Part shown: positions 54,775 to 63,925 of the stretch, piece after piece
Position numbering within the stretch: the first letter of the stretch is position 1
Layout of the letters: each line of letters begins with the position of its first letter
NCBI GenBank assembly: GCA_001647635.1
Contig: CP014761.1
Coordinates: forward strand, 1,116,001-1,180,000
Origin: Leifsonia xyli
GTDB lineage: Bacteria; Actinomycetota; Actinomycetes; Actinomycetales; Microbacteriaceae
Direction of reading: 5' to 3'
Length of the DNA stretch: 64,000 nucleotides
Made by a program: the position numbers and the translations under genes
The notes under the pieces: generated by a model
What the model saw: the letters and a program-made list of their open reading frames with translations, nothing else
Told to the model about the DNA's origin: nothing
Databases searched by the model: none

Positions 54775-55589
54775 CCGCCATCACCACCATCACGCCGCCC
54801 TCGGAGCGGAACCTGAAGAACCTCGTCAGCGTGCGCCAGACGCTCGCGAACACCCTGACGATGGCCCGCCGCGGCCTCCTGAAGGTGCGGCGCACGCCCG
54901 AGCAGCTGTTCGACGTGACGCTGCAGCCGGTCATCTTCACCGTCATGTTCGCGTGGCTGTTCGGCGGCGCGATCGCGGGGAGCGTGGATGCGTACCTCCC
55001 CCAGCTCATCCCCGGCATCCTGGTCCAGACCGTGATCACGGCGTCCGTCGTGACCGGCGTCCAGCTCCGCGAGGACATGGACAAGGGCGTGTTCGACCGC
55101 TTCAAGTCGCTGCCGATCGCCCGCATCGCACCGCTGTCCGGCGCGCTGCTCGCCGACACCCTGCGTTACGCGATCGCGACGACGATCACCTTCCTCGTCG
55201 GCTTCGCCATGGGCTATCGCCCCGGCGCCGGCTTCGGCTTCGCTGCGCTCGGCGGACTGCTCGTGGTGGTCTGCGCCTGGGCGATCAGCTGGATCTTCGC
55301 CTTCTTCGGCGTGATCGCCCGGACGGCCGGATCGGTGCAGGGCATCTCGTTCCTCATCCTGTTCCCGCTGACGTTCTTCTCGAACGCGTTCGTCTCGCCG
55401 AGCACGCTCCCGGCGTGGCTGGAGTGGTTCGTGAACATCAACCCGGTGTCGCACCTCGTGACCGCGGTGCGCGACCTCGCCAACAACGGCACCTTCGGCG
55501 CCGACGGCTGGATCGCCCTCCTGGGCGCGGCCGTGATCGTGGCGGTCTTCGCGCCGCTCACGGTGCGGGCCTACATGCGGAAGGCCTGA
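54771..55589 (+). CDS. DrrB-type ABC exporter permease
   Basis: Membrane subunit of the exporter, 272 residues with six membrane helices of the ABC-2 type. Recognisable are KVRRTPEQLFDVTLQPVIFT, the VTGVQLREDMDKGVFDRFKS loop, LPIARIAPLSGALLADTLRY, and the C-terminal FVSPSTLPAWLEWFVNINPV followed by HLVTAVRDLANNG. Translationally coupled to the ATPase. Relatives export antibiotics or glycolipids; the substrate here is unknown. A strong terminator hairpin follows 20 bases after its stop. Confidence 0.94.
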   Translation: MTAITTITPPSERNLKNLVSVRQTLANTLTMARRGLLKVRRTPEQLFDVTLQPVIFTVMFAWLFGGAIAGSVDAYLPQLIPGILVQTVITASVVTGVQLREDMDKGVFDRFKSLPIARIAPLSGALLADTLRYAIATTITFLVGFAMGYRPGAGFGFAALGGLLVVVCAWAISWIFAFFGVIARTAGSVQGISFLILFPLTFFSNAFVSPSTLPAWLEWFVNINPVSHLVTAVRDLANNGTFGADGWIALLGAAVIVAVFAPLTVRAYMRKA

Positions 55590-55609
55590 CCGGGCCCGGT
55601 CACCAGGCG

Positions 55610-55646
55610 GCGGCCGCCGCGTCCTGCGGAGGGACGCGGCGGCCGC
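55610..55646 (+). terminator. Strong hairpin after the exporter operon
   Basis: Perfect 15-bp inverted repeat, arms 55610-55624 and 55632-55646, with a seven-base loop and TT following. It closes the DrrAB transcript and separates it from sdaA. Confidence 0.8.
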
Positions 55647-55746
55647 TTCCGCGTGTGCTCGGCGTCCCGTTTCCGCGCACGATCGGTGCGCGGATGCGCG
55701 CGCTCACGCGGGAAAGCCGCGCCCGGAGCGACATACACTGGAGGAT

Positions 55747-57131
55747 GTGACAGCGTACGTCTCGGCCTTCGACCTGTTCTCGATCGGCATCGGCCCCTCG
55801 AGCTCGCACACCGTCGGACCGCTCCGGGCCGCTGCCGCCTTCGCCGCCCGCCTCGACGCCGAGGGCATGCTCGACCGCGTCGACCAGGTGACGTGCACGC
55901 TCTACGGCTCGCTCGGCTCCACCGGCATCGGGCACGGAACGCCGGATGCCGTGATCGCCGGCCTGCGCGGCCTGCAGCCGGAGACCTGCCGCCCGGAGGA
56001 CGTCCGGGGCGCGTGGTCCGACCTGCAGCCCGGCGCCACGCTCCTCCTCGCGGGGAGCCGTTCCATCCCCCTGTCGAAGGACGACATCGACTTCGAGCCG
56101 CGCACCCGGCTCCCCGGACACCCCAACGCCCTCACCCTGCGCGCGTGGGGACGCGACGAGGCCGGGCAGCGCTCACCGCTCCCCTGCTGGAGGAGACGTA
56201 CTACTCGATCGGCGGCGGCTTCATCCGCCGGGACGGCGAGGAGGCGCAGCTCGCCGCACGGCAGCGACACCCGCTCCCCTACGCCAGCGCAGAGGAACTG
56301 CTGGCGATCTGCGAGCGCGACGGCATCCCGATCTGCGAGGTCGCGCGCCGCAACGAGGTAGCCCTGCACGGCGAGGATGCGGTGCGCGATCGCCTCGACC
56401 TCATCTGGGAGGCGATGGCCGAGTGCGTCTCGCGCGGGCTGGCCGGAGACGGCACTCTTCCCGGCGGCCTCGGTGTCCGTCGACGCGCCGCCGCGATGCG
56501 CGAGCACCTCGAGTCGGTGCAGGACGACCCGGGACGCGCGACCGCCCTGGAATGGCTGCACGCCTTCGCGCTCGCGGTCAACGAGGAGAACGCGTCCGGC
56601 GGGCGCGTCGTCACCGCCCCGACGAACGGCGCCGCGGGGATCGTGCCCGCCGTCGCCCATTACTACCTGCGGTTCGTGCCCGGCGCGTCCAGTGAGGGGA
56701 TCCGCCAGTACCTGCTGACCGCGACCGCGATCGGCTCGCTTTTCAAGGCCAACGCGTCCATCTCGGGCGCGGAGGGCGGCTGCCAGGCGGAGGTCGGATC
56801 GGCGTGCGCCATGGCCGCCGGGGCCCTGTGCGCCGTGCTCGGCGGTACACCGAGGCAGGTCGAGAACGCCGCCGAGATCGCGATGGAGCACCACCTCGGA
56901 CTCACCTGCGACCCGGTCGGCGGACTCGTGCAGATCCCGTGTATCGAGCGCAATGCGATCGCCTCCTCCACCGCCGTCTCGGCCGCCCGGCTGGCCTTGC
57001 ACGGCGACGGCCGCCACCTCGTGTCGCTCGACACCGTCATCGAGACCATGCGGCAGACCGGGCTCGACATGTCCACCAAGTACAAGGAGACCAGCGAGGG
57101 CGGCCTCGCGGTCAACGTCATCGAGTGCTGA
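55747..57131 (+). pseudogene. sdaA: Iron-sulfur L-serine ammonia-lyase, frameshifted
   Basis: Single-chain [4Fe-4S] L-serine dehydratase converting serine to pyruvate and ammonia. The beta domain ([37 protein letters not shown]) is in the first frame up to WGRDEAG; after it the alpha domain continues in another frame from [20 protein letters not shown]. Cluster cysteines lie in [16 protein letters not shown] and [14 protein letters not shown]. One G missing from the run at 56164-56166 explains the break; the repaired product is about 461 residues, normal for the family. TACACT lies seven bases before the GTG start. Sequencing error is likelier than decay, since both halves are otherwise well kept. 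Confidence 0.9.
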
Positions 57132-57209
57132 CAGGCCGCATTGCACGCTCGGTTACGACGCGTTGCGGACGCCGTTTCCAGCGTCGGAGGTCGTGGCTAG
57201 CGTGATCGG

Positions 57210-58139
57210 GTGACCACCACCGACCGCACCAGCACACCGACCGCCCAGCGGGGCGCGCTCACCTGCCCGGCGGCAGCGCTCGCCGCGGGTCTCGACGGGC
57301 CGCTCGTCTCGACGCAGTGGCTCGCCGACCACCTCGGCTCCGACGGGCTCGTCGTGCTCGACGCCACGGTCGTGCCGTCACCCGGGCCGGACGGGCGGCC
57401 GGGGTACGTCAGCGGGCACGACCGCTTCATCACCGACGGGCACATCCCCGGCTCGGTGTTCGCGGACCTGTTGGAGGCGTTCAGCGATCCGACCGGCCGG
57501 TTCCCGTTCACGCGGCCGGAGGCGGCGGCGTTCGAGGCCGCGGTCGCGGCGCTCGGCATCGGGGCGGACACCACGGTGGTGGTCGCGGACGCCGCTGTCG
57601 GACAGTGGGCCGCCCGGCTGTGGTACCTGTTCCGGGCCTTTGGCCACGACCGGGTCGCCGTGCTCGACGGCGGGGTGACCGCCTGGCGCGCCGAGGGCCG
57701 TCCGACCGAGCAGGGGCAGGTGCCGCGTGCGGCGCCGGGCGATGCGTCGCCGCTCGTGGCGCGTCCCCGCCCCGGGTACTGGATCACGACAGAGGAGGTC
57801 GCCGCCATCGTCGCGGGCGATCGGCCCGGCGCGCTGGTGTGCGGGACGCCGCCGCGCGACTTCGCCGCACGCCACATCCCGGGCAGTCTGAGCGCGCCCG
57901 CGGTCCGGCTGGTCGACCGCGACACGAACACGCTGCTGCCGGAGCGTGAGCTGCGGACGCTGTTCGCGGACGTCCTCGACGCGCCGGGCCCGATCGTCGT
58001 CTACTGCGGCGCGGGCATCGCCGCGGCGGCGGACGCTCTGGCGCTGGCGACGCTCGGGCGGGTGGATGTGCTGCTGTACGACGGCTCGCTCTCCGAGTGG
58101 GCCGCCGACCCGGCCGCACCCCTCGCTTCGGCCGTCTGA
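57210..58139 (+). CDS. Sulfurtransferase (tandem rhodanese domains)
   Basis: Thiosulfate or 3-mercaptopyruvate sulfurtransferase of 309 residues with two rhodanese domains. The inactive first domain has HDRFITDGHIPGSVFADL and VAVLDGGVTAWRAEGRPTEQ; the second has the active-site Cys in IVVYCGAGIAAAADALALA (about Cys265) and ends VLLYDGSLSEWAADP. The loop CGAGIA fits neither classical thiosulfate (CRKGVT) nor mercaptopyruvate (CGSGVT) exactly but is nearer the latter. TAGCGT lies six bases before the GTG start. Confidence 0.92.
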   Translation: MTTTDRTSTPTAQRGALTCPAAALAAGLDGPLVSTQWLADHLGSDGLVVLDATVVPSPGPDGRPGYVSGHDRFITDGHIPGSVFADLLEAFSDPTGRFPFTRPEAAAFEAAVAALGIGADTTVVVADAAVGQWAARLWYLFRAFGHDRVAVLDGGVTAWRAEGRPTEQGQVPRAAPGDASPLVARPRPGYWITTEEVAAIVAGDRPGALVCGTPPRDFAARHIPGSLSAPAVRLVDRDTNTLLPERELRTLFADVLDAPGPIVVYCGAGIAAAADALALATLGRVDVLLYDGSLSEWAADPAAPLASAV

Positions 58140-58192
58140 CCGATTCCTGCGACTCCTAGCTCGCTCCGAGAGTCGCACCCTAGGCTGCGATC

Positions 58193-58681
58193 ATGACCGT
58201 GATGGACATCCCCTTCGAGACCATCGACGGCGAGCAGACGGCTCTCTCCGCGTACGCGGGCAAGGTCATCCTCGTCGTCAACGTCGCCTCCCGCTGCGGG
58301 CTCGCGCCGCAGTACGAGAAGCTCGAGAAACTCCAGGAGACCTACGGAGATCGGGGTTTCACCGTGATCGGCTTCCCGAGCAACCAGTTCCTCCAGGAGC
58401 TCAGCTCGACCGACGCCATCAAGGAGTACTGCTCGACGACGTGGGGCGTGACGTTCCCGATGGCCGAGAAGGTGAAGCTGAACGGCCGCAACGCCCACCC
58501 CCTCTACCAGGAGCTGACGAAGCACCCGGACGCGGAGGGCAAGGCCGGCCGCGTCAAGTGGAACTTCGAGAAGTTCGTCATCACGCCCGACGGCGCCGTG
58601 CACCGCTTCCGCCCGCAGACCGAGCCGGACGACCCGGCCATCGTCGGGCTGATCGAGGAGGCTCTGCCGGCGGCTGCATGA
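58193..58681 (+). CDS. Glutathione peroxidase family protein (Cys type)
   Basis: Thiol peroxidase of 162 residues. The peroxidatic Cys replaces selenocysteine in LVVNVASRCGLAPQYEKLEK (about Cys36); the partner residues Gln and Trp lie in IGFPSNQFLQEL and VKWNFEKFVITPDG. Actinobacteria lack glutathione, so thioredoxin or mycothiol-linked reduction is expected. TAGGCT lies six bases before the ATG. It ends ten bases from the convergent small gene. Confidence 0.95.
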   Translation: MTVMDIPFETIDGEQTALSAYAGKVILVVNVASRCGLAPQYEKLEKLQETYGDRGFTVIGFPSNQFLQELSSTDAIKEYCSTTWGVTFPMAEKVKLNGRNAHPLYQELTKHPDAEGKAGRVKWNFEKFVITPDGAVHRFRPQTEPDDPAIVGLIEEALPAAA

Positions 58682-58691
58682 CGGGCGAGGG

Positions 58692-58982
58692 TCAGGCGCG
58701 CCGGAACCAGCGGCCGCCGACGCGCTCCGTGAGCCGCCACGCCCCGGTGTCGGCCAGGGTTCGCACCTTCTCCACCGTGTGCTCGGCGACCCGGAGCGCG
58801 AGGCGGACATCGTCCTCGGTGAACCGCACCGTGATGCGGGCCTCGCCGGCCACGACGTCCACGCTGCTCGCCTCGACGACGGCGAGTTCGCGGGCCGCAT
58901 CGGCGGCGGCGGGTTCGACCGACCGCGGGTCGACGCCCGGACGCAACCGGCCGACGGCGAGGATCACGCGGAAGGAGGGCAC
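58692..58982 (-). CDS. Conserved small protein, function unknown
   Basis: A 96-residue soluble protein (PSFRVILAVGRLRPGVDPRS, then AVVEASSVDVVAGEARITVR and AEHTVEKVRTLADTGAWRLT, ending WFRRA). The alternating pattern suggests a small alpha/beta fold similar to other short actinobacterial proteins of unknown role. GAAGGAGGGCAC-type purine-rich sequence near the start region supports translation. No partner is evident. Confidence 0.68.
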   Translation of the reverse strand: MPSFRVILAVGRLRPGVDPRSVEPAAADAARELAVVEASSVDVVAGEARITVRFTEDDVRLALRVAEHTVEKVRTLADTGAWRLTERVGGRWFRRA

Positions 58983-59080
58983 CCGCTGAGCCTACGCGCG
59001 TCGCAGACGCGGATCAGACGGGTCGGGCGTACGCTGACCCGACCAGAGAAGCACGATCGGGGATCGGAAGGAGTGCGCTG

Positions 59081-59494
59081 GTGCACGAGACGAATACGGA
59101 CGAGATGGAGCTGACGCGGCCGGACGGCGATCTGGACGCCGCCGAGCTCGCCGAACTGGAGAACCTGCTCATCGAACGACGGCACGGGGATGTCGCCGAG
59201 TCGCAGCGGATGGCGGAATCGCTGGGGGTCCTGCTGTCGTCGCGGTCGGAGTCGACCGCGGACGACGAGCACGACCCGGAGGGCCCGACGCTGTCGTCGG
59301 AGTGGAGCCGGTTGCAAGCACTGCGCTCGGATGCCGCCCACGACATCGTGGCCGTCGACGCCGCGCTCGAACGGATCCAGCGCGGCACCTACGGCGTCTG
59401 CGCCCGCTGCGGACGGTCCATCGGCGTGGACCGGCTGCGCGCCCGGCCGACGGCCGAGTTGTGCATCCGCTGCGCGATCGCAGTGGAGTCGTAG
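59081..59494 (+). CDS. TraR/DksA C4-type zinc finger protein
   Basis: A 137-residue protein with an N-terminal coiled coil (AELAELENLLIERRHGDVAE) and a C-terminal four-cysteine zinc finger: YGVCARCGRSIGVDRLRA and ELCIRCAIAVES. DksA/TraR relatives enter the RNA polymerase secondary channel; in actinobacteria related proteins such as CarD-independent DksA-like factors have unclear roles. GGAAGGAG stands just before the GTG start. It ends 17 bases from the convergent LuxR regulator. Confidence 0.9.
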   Translation: MHETNTDEMELTRPDGDLDAAELAELENLLIERRHGDVAESQRMAESLGVLLSSRSESTADDEHDPEGPTLSSEWSRLQALRSDAAHDIVAVDAALERIQRGTYGVCARCGRSIGVDRLRARPTAELCIRCAIAVES

Positions 59495-59511
59495 CCGCCG
59501 CGCACGACGCG

Positions 59512-62412
59512 TCAGGACGGCGTACGCGCCAGGTACACGGCCTCTGTGCGGGTGGACGCACCGACCTTGCGCAGGATGCTCGACACGTGCACGCTCGCGG
59601 TCTTGGCGCTGATGTAGAGCCGCTCGCCGATCTGCTTGTTGCTCAGGCCCTGCTCGATGAGGGCGAGGACCTGCTCCTCGCGCTCCGTCAGGGGCGCGCC
59701 CTGGGCTGTCGCGGCCGGCGCTGCGCGGCCCGGCCGGGCGGCGAGCGCGTCGGCGGCCTCGACGAGCAGGCGGATGCCGTGCTCGGCGGCGAGTGCGCGG
59801 CCCTCCGCTACGAGGGCGTCGGCGCGCGATCGCTCGCCTGACGCGAAGGCGACCCGCGCACCGCGCAGGAGGGCGTACGGGCGAAGGTGGACGGGTGCTA
59901 CGGAGAGCTCCCCCGCCGATGCGGCGGCCTGCCAGGCCTGCAGCGCGGCCGCGACCCGGACGGCGCGATCGGGCGCATCCGAGACCGCCGCCCGGGCGGT
60001 CGCCAGCTCGGCGCTGATCATCGGATCCCATGCCGCCGCGGTCGGCCACTCGCGCAGGGTGCCGAGCACAGCCTCCAGCCGCGCCGCCTCCCCCGTCACG
60101 TGCACGGGCGCACCGCGCGCAGCCAGCTCCGCCAGCGCCCGCGACGCGGCGGCGAGCACCGGGAGGTCGTAGCCGGGCATCGGACGGAAGGGGAGCGCGC
60201 CGATGCCCCGCGTCTCCGCCCAGGCCCGTTCATAGTCGCCGAGGGCGATGGCGGTCTCGCCGACGACCCGGGCGACCATGAGCCGAGTCTGCTGCTCCAG
60301 TTCGGAGAGGGTGCGCAGCGGTGTGCGCAGGCGACGCAGGAGCGCGTCCGCACGCTCGGGCTCGCCGTGCCACACCCATAGCCGGGCCCGCTGCAGGGCC
60401 GCGCACAGGCCGGTGCGATCGTCGAGGCCGAGGGCGATGCGCAGGAGGTCTTCTGCCCGGTCGTACTCGCCGAGGGCGATGAGCGGTTCGGCCGTGTTGG
60501 CGGCCAGCCAGATTCCGGAAGTGCGTTCCACGCCGCGTTCACGGGCGCGGGCGACGCCGGACTCGGCCAGCAGCACGGCCTCGGCGTAGCGCCCGACCGA
60601 GTTGAGGGCGTCGGAGGCGTTCACCGCGTACCGCAGGGTCGCGGATGCGTCGCCCTGGGAGAGGGCGTCGGCGGTCTCGAACTCGTCGAAGCCTTCGCGG
60701 ATGCGGCCCGAGGCGACGAGCGACGACGCGAGGATGTTGTGCGCGACCGAACGCAGCGGCGGCGCGGCTGCGGCTGCCTCTTCGATCGCCTCGCGCGCGG
60801 TCGGGATGGCGGTGTCGAAGGTGCCGGCGAGCATCCGCTGCGCGGCGAGCTCGGTCAGCAGCTGCGACCGCAGCGGATCTCCGGCGGGTGCGGTGCCCGG
60901 CGGGACCAGCGCCAGCGCCTCTTCGAGCAGGTCGGCGAACCCCGGCCGGTTCAGATTGGCGAGGTACTGGCCCTTGTCGCGAAGCAGCCGCGCGCGCCGC
61001 GCGGGCGGCAGGTCGTCGGCGTCGGCGAGCGCCACCTCGACCAGCGCCAGGGCCCGCTCGTTGTTGCCCGCGTTCCGGAGCGCCGACGCCGTGATGGCGA
61101 TGATGGCGACGCGGTCGCGGCCGGCCAGCACCTCGGCGTCCGGGACACGGTCCCAGAGCTCGAGCATCCGGTCGCCCATCGCCGCAGCGGTGGAGTAGGC
61201 GTACGAGCGCTTGGCCTCGTCCATCGCCTCGACCGACGCCACGAACGCACGCCGGACGTCATGCGCGGCCAGCCAGTGTGCCGAGAGCTGCACCGCCGAC
61301 CGCTGCGGGTCGGACTCCAGCGCCTCGGCGTAGCGGGCGTGGAACCGGGAGCGCTCCCCCGGAAGCAGATCGGCGTGCACGGCCTCGCGCACGAGCGTGT
61401 GCCGGAACGCGTATTCGGTGGAGTCGGCGCGCAGCAGATTCGCCGCCAGGGCTTCGCGCGCCGCCGCGTCCAGTTCGTCGGGTGTTCCCTCGAAGACCGC
61501 GGCCAGCAGCTCGTGCGACACGCACACGCCACCCGCGGCCAGCACCCGCAGGAGACGCTGGGCGGGATCGCTCAGGCGCTCGAAGCGGGTGAGCACGAGC
61601 TCCCGCAGCGTCTCGGGCAGGTCGTCGCCCGAGCGCAGGCCGTCGATGCCGACCAGCTCTTCGACGAAGAACGGCACGCCTTCGCTCAACTCGGTCACAC
61701 GCTCCAGCGAGCCCTCGTCGGGCATGCGCCCGAGCAGCTGCTCGACCAGCTCGGCCACCTGCTCGCGGCCGAGGCGGGCGAGCTCCCACCGCGTGACCCG
61801 GCGGGTGCGCTCGAGTTCGGGCAACCAGGAGCGCAGGATGTGACCCCGCGGCACCTCGTCGCTGCGGTACGTGAGCACGATGAGCAGCCGGCCGTGCTCG
61901 GACATCCGCACCAGGAAACGCAGAAGCTCGAGCGTCGAGCGATCGGCCCACTGGAGGTCTTCGATCGCGAGGATCACCGGGCGCTCGGCCGATACCGTCT
62001 CGAGCAGGTCGGTGACCAGCTCGTACAGCCGCTCGGCACCCGTGCGCGGCGGGACGGCGGACTCGTCCGCCAGTTCGGGCAGCAGCGCCGGCAGCACGCC
62101 CGCGCTGGAACCCGCCGCCTGCAGGATCCGCTCCAGCCCGACGACCTGGATGAGCCTCCGCAGCACCGCCGCGAAAGGCGCATACGGGGCGCCGTCGTCG
62201 CCGAGGTCGACGCAGCGGCCGAGCAGCACCGTGGCCTCGGCCTCCTGCTGGGCGAGGAACTCCTCCAGCAGCCGGGTCTTGCCGATGCCCGCCTCGCCGC
62301 CGATCACGACCGCGCGCGGCTCGCCCAGCGCCGCGACCCGGAACTCGTCGCGCAGCGCCGCCAGGTCGGGCTCACGCCCGACCACCCTGAGGCTCGTCGC
62401 CGGTGCTCGCAT
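59512..62412 (-). CDS. Large ATP-binding LuxR family regulator (LAL type)
   Basis: Second MalT-like regulator of the window, 966 residues. Walker A GGEAGIGKTRLLEEFLAQ lies at about residue 36, Walker B in PVILAIEDLQWADRSTLELL, followed by an RVTRWELARLGREQVAEL segment and long TPR-like repeats. The C-terminal DNA-binding domain reads LTEREEQVLALIEQGLSNKQ, then IGERLYISAKTASVHVSSIL. The ATG at 62412 is six bases after a CACGAT box; longer in-frame readings run through the small gene upstream. Targets are unknown. Confidence 0.93.
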   Translation of the reverse strand: MRAPATSLRVVGREPDLAALRDEFRVAALGEPRAVVIGGEAGIGKTRLLEEFLAQQEAEATVLLGRCVDLGDDGAPYAPFAAVLRRLIQVVGLERILQAAGSSAGVLPALLPELADESAVPPRTGAERLYELVTDLLETVSAERPVILAIEDLQWADRSTLELLRFLVRMSEHGRLLIVLTYRSDEVPRGHILRSWLPELERTRRVTRWELARLGREQVAELVEQLLGRMPDEGSLERVTELSEGVPFFVEELVGIDGLRSGDDLPETLRELVLTRFERLSDPAQRLLRVLAAGGVCVSHELLAAVFEGTPDELDAAAREALAANLLRADSTEYAFRHTLVREAVHADLLPGERSRFHARYAEALESDPQRSAVQLSAHWLAAHDVRRAFVASVEAMDEAKRSYAYSTAAAMGDRMLELWDRVPDAEVLAGRDRVAIIAITASALRNAGNNERALALVEVALADADDLPPARRARLLRDKGQYLANLNRPGFADLLEEALALVPPGTAPAGDPLRSQLLTELAAQRMLAGTFDTAIPTAREAIEEAAAAAPPLRSVAHNILASSLVASGRIREGFDEFETADALSQGDASATLRYAVNASDALNSVGRYAEAVLLAESGVARARERGVERTSGIWLAANTAEPLIALGEYDRAEDLLRIALGLDDRTGLCAALQRARLWVWHGEPERADALLRRLRTPLRTLSELEQQTRLMVARVVGETAIALGDYERAWAETRGIGALPFRPMPGYDLPVLAAASRALAELAARGAPVHVTGEAARLEAVLGTLREWPTAAAWDPMISAELATARAAVSDAPDRAVRVAAALQAWQAAASAGELSVAPVHLRPYALLRGARVAFASGERSRADALVAEGRALAAEHGIRLLVEAADALAARPGRAAPAATAQGAPLTEREEQVLALIEQGLSNKQIGERLYISAKTASVHVSSILRKVGASTRTEAVYLARTPS

Positions 62413-62485
62413 GCCCTCATCGTGCCATGGACCACCGACATCCGGACCCCTTCCCGTAGCGCCTTCACGGAGGGCGTAGGTCGCC

Positions 62486-62722
62486 TCAGCGTCCAGCGTG
62501 AGCCAGCTCCCTCGCGGGCGCAGCCGCGACCTCCGCGACGGGCGCCGGAGCCTCGGCTCGCAGGCCTCCCGCGACCCGGGTCTCCGCTCGCTGCAGCGCC
62601 CCGCGCATCCCGCGCAGCCACCGCCCGTGCTCGTCGGCGCGCCGCACCCGCTCGCGCTCCACCTCCTGACGTCCGCTCTCGCCGGCCCGTACCCGGAAGT
62701 CCACGAACTCGTCCAGCAGCAT
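62486..62722 (-). CDS. Small charged protein upstream of the LuxR regulator
   Basis: A 78-residue putative protein, starting MLLDEFVDFRVRAGES and mostly one amphipathic helix (GRQEVERERVRRADEHGRWL, RGMRGALQRAETRVAGGLRA) with an Ala/Pro-rich tail. A GAGGGGAG ribosome binding site at correct spacing before ATG 62722 is the main support. It is 73 bases upstream of the LuxR gene on the same strand. No family recognised. Confidence 0.5.
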   Translation of the reverse strand: MLLDEFVDFRVRAGESGRQEVERERVRRADEHGRWLRGMRGALQRAETRVAGGLRAEAPAPVAEVAAAPARELAHAGR

Positions 62723-62893
62723 GATCCGCTCCCCTCGTGCTTCGCCGGGCACCTCGCTCCGGCGATGACACCAGACTTCTCGCTAAGGCACCCCGGAGAC
62801 ATCGGGAGGATGCCCTATTCCGGTCCGGCGGGTACGGATAAGACATCCCGACAAGGGCTTCACTCGCCCCCACGGCGGGGGCAGCATGGCGTC

Positions 62894-63487
62894 ATGGCCA
62901 CGATCAACGAATTCGATCCCCCGTACAACGTCGGCTATTTCGTGGGCAGTCTGTCCACGCAGTCGGTCAACAGAACCCTCTCGAAGGCGCTGCTGCGGCT
63001 GGCGCCCTCCGAGCTCGTGTTCACCGAGATCCCGATCGGCGGTCTCCCCCTCTACAACCGCGACCTCGACGGGCACTTCCCGCCGGAGGCCGTCGAATAC
63101 AAGCGGCTGATCGCCGAGCAGGATGCGCTGCTCTTCATCACCCCGGAGTACAACCGCAGCATCCCCGGCGCGCTGAAGAACGCGATCGACTGGGCGAGCC
63201 GGCCGTACGGCGAGAATGTCATCGCCCGCAAGGCGACCGCAGTGATCGGCGCCTCGCCCGGGCAGATCGGCACGGCGGTCGGGCAGCAGCACCTGCGCAG
63301 CATCCTGAGCTTCCTGCAGGCTCCGCAGATGAACGCGCCCGAGGCGTACATCTGGATGCGGCCGGGCCTGATCGAGGAGGACGGCACGGTCACCGATCCC
63401 GGGACCGAGGAGTTCCTGCGCGGCTTTATGACCTCGTTCTTCGAGTACATCGAGCGCGTGCTGACGGTGGTGCCGAGCCCGGCGTGA
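62894..63487 (+). CDS. NADPH-dependent FMN reductase
   Basis: Flavodoxin-fold NAD(P)H oxidoreductase of 197 residues, reducing FMN, quinones or azo compounds. FMN-binding residues lie in YFVGSLSTQSVNRTLSKALL and in the hallmark LLFITPEYNRSIPGALKNAI, followed by DWASRPYGENVIARKATAVI and GASPGQIGTAVGQQHLRSIL. The ATG at 62894 follows a weak CAGCAT box by six bases; upstream in-frame sequence is not part of the family. Its stop overlaps the GTG of the next gene. Confidence 0.93.
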   Translation: MATINEFDPPYNVGYFVGSLSTQSVNRTLSKALLRLAPSELVFTEIPIGGLPLYNRDLDGHFPPEAVEYKRLIAEQDALLFITPEYNRSIPGALKNAIDWASRPYGENVIARKATAVIGASPGQIGTAVGQQHLRSILSFLQAPQMNAPEAYIWMRPGLIEEDGTVTDPGTEEFLRGFMTSFFEYIERVLTVVPSPA

Positions 63488-63903
63488 GGATCATGGACGA
63501 GGGCGGCGACCGCAGCGTCGAGCTGCGGCCGGCGGCGCGCGGGGAGGGCGACCATGTCGTCGTGGACGCGATCGTCGACGACGGCGGACGCCGCTGGGAG
63601 CTGTCCGAGGCTTGCCTGACCACCACCGAGGTGCGCGACCTGGCCGCGTGGCTGGCCGGGCTCGCCGAGGACACCACCGGGGCGGCCGACGAGTGGACCG
63701 CGCTCACCTTCGCCTCGAACGCGCTCTCGCTGAGCGGGCACCGCATCCCCGGCGGCACCGTCGAGCTGCGCCTCGCACTGCTCCGGATGCACACTGGAGG
63801 CACCGGAACCACGGACGTCGTGGTCGGCCTCCGCGCCCCGCAGCCCGCCGTCACCTCCGCCGCCCGCACCCTCCTCACCGAGCTCGACACCCTCCCCGCC
63901 TAG
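63484..63903 (+). CDS. Conserved hypothetical protein coupled to the FMN reductase
   Basis: A 139-residue soluble protein with a beta-rich pattern (VDAIVDDGGRRWELSEACLT, TTTEVRDLAAWLAGLAEDTT, then WTALTFASNALSLSGHRIPG and GGTVELRLALLRMHTGG). The strand-helix-strand layout recalls WapI-type small proteins, but that is only a resemblance. GTG 63484 overlaps the reductase stop; ATG 63493 is the alternative start. Function unknown. Confidence 0.72.
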   Translation: MRIMDEGGDRSVELRPAARGEGDHVVVDAIVDDGGRRWELSEACLTTTEVRDLAAWLAGLAEDTTGAADEWTALTFASNALSLSGHRIPGGTVELRLALLRMHTGGTGTTDVVVGLRAPQPAVTSAARTLLTELDTLPA

Positions 63904-63925
63904 CCGTCCTTCCCCTTGCGGGCCC

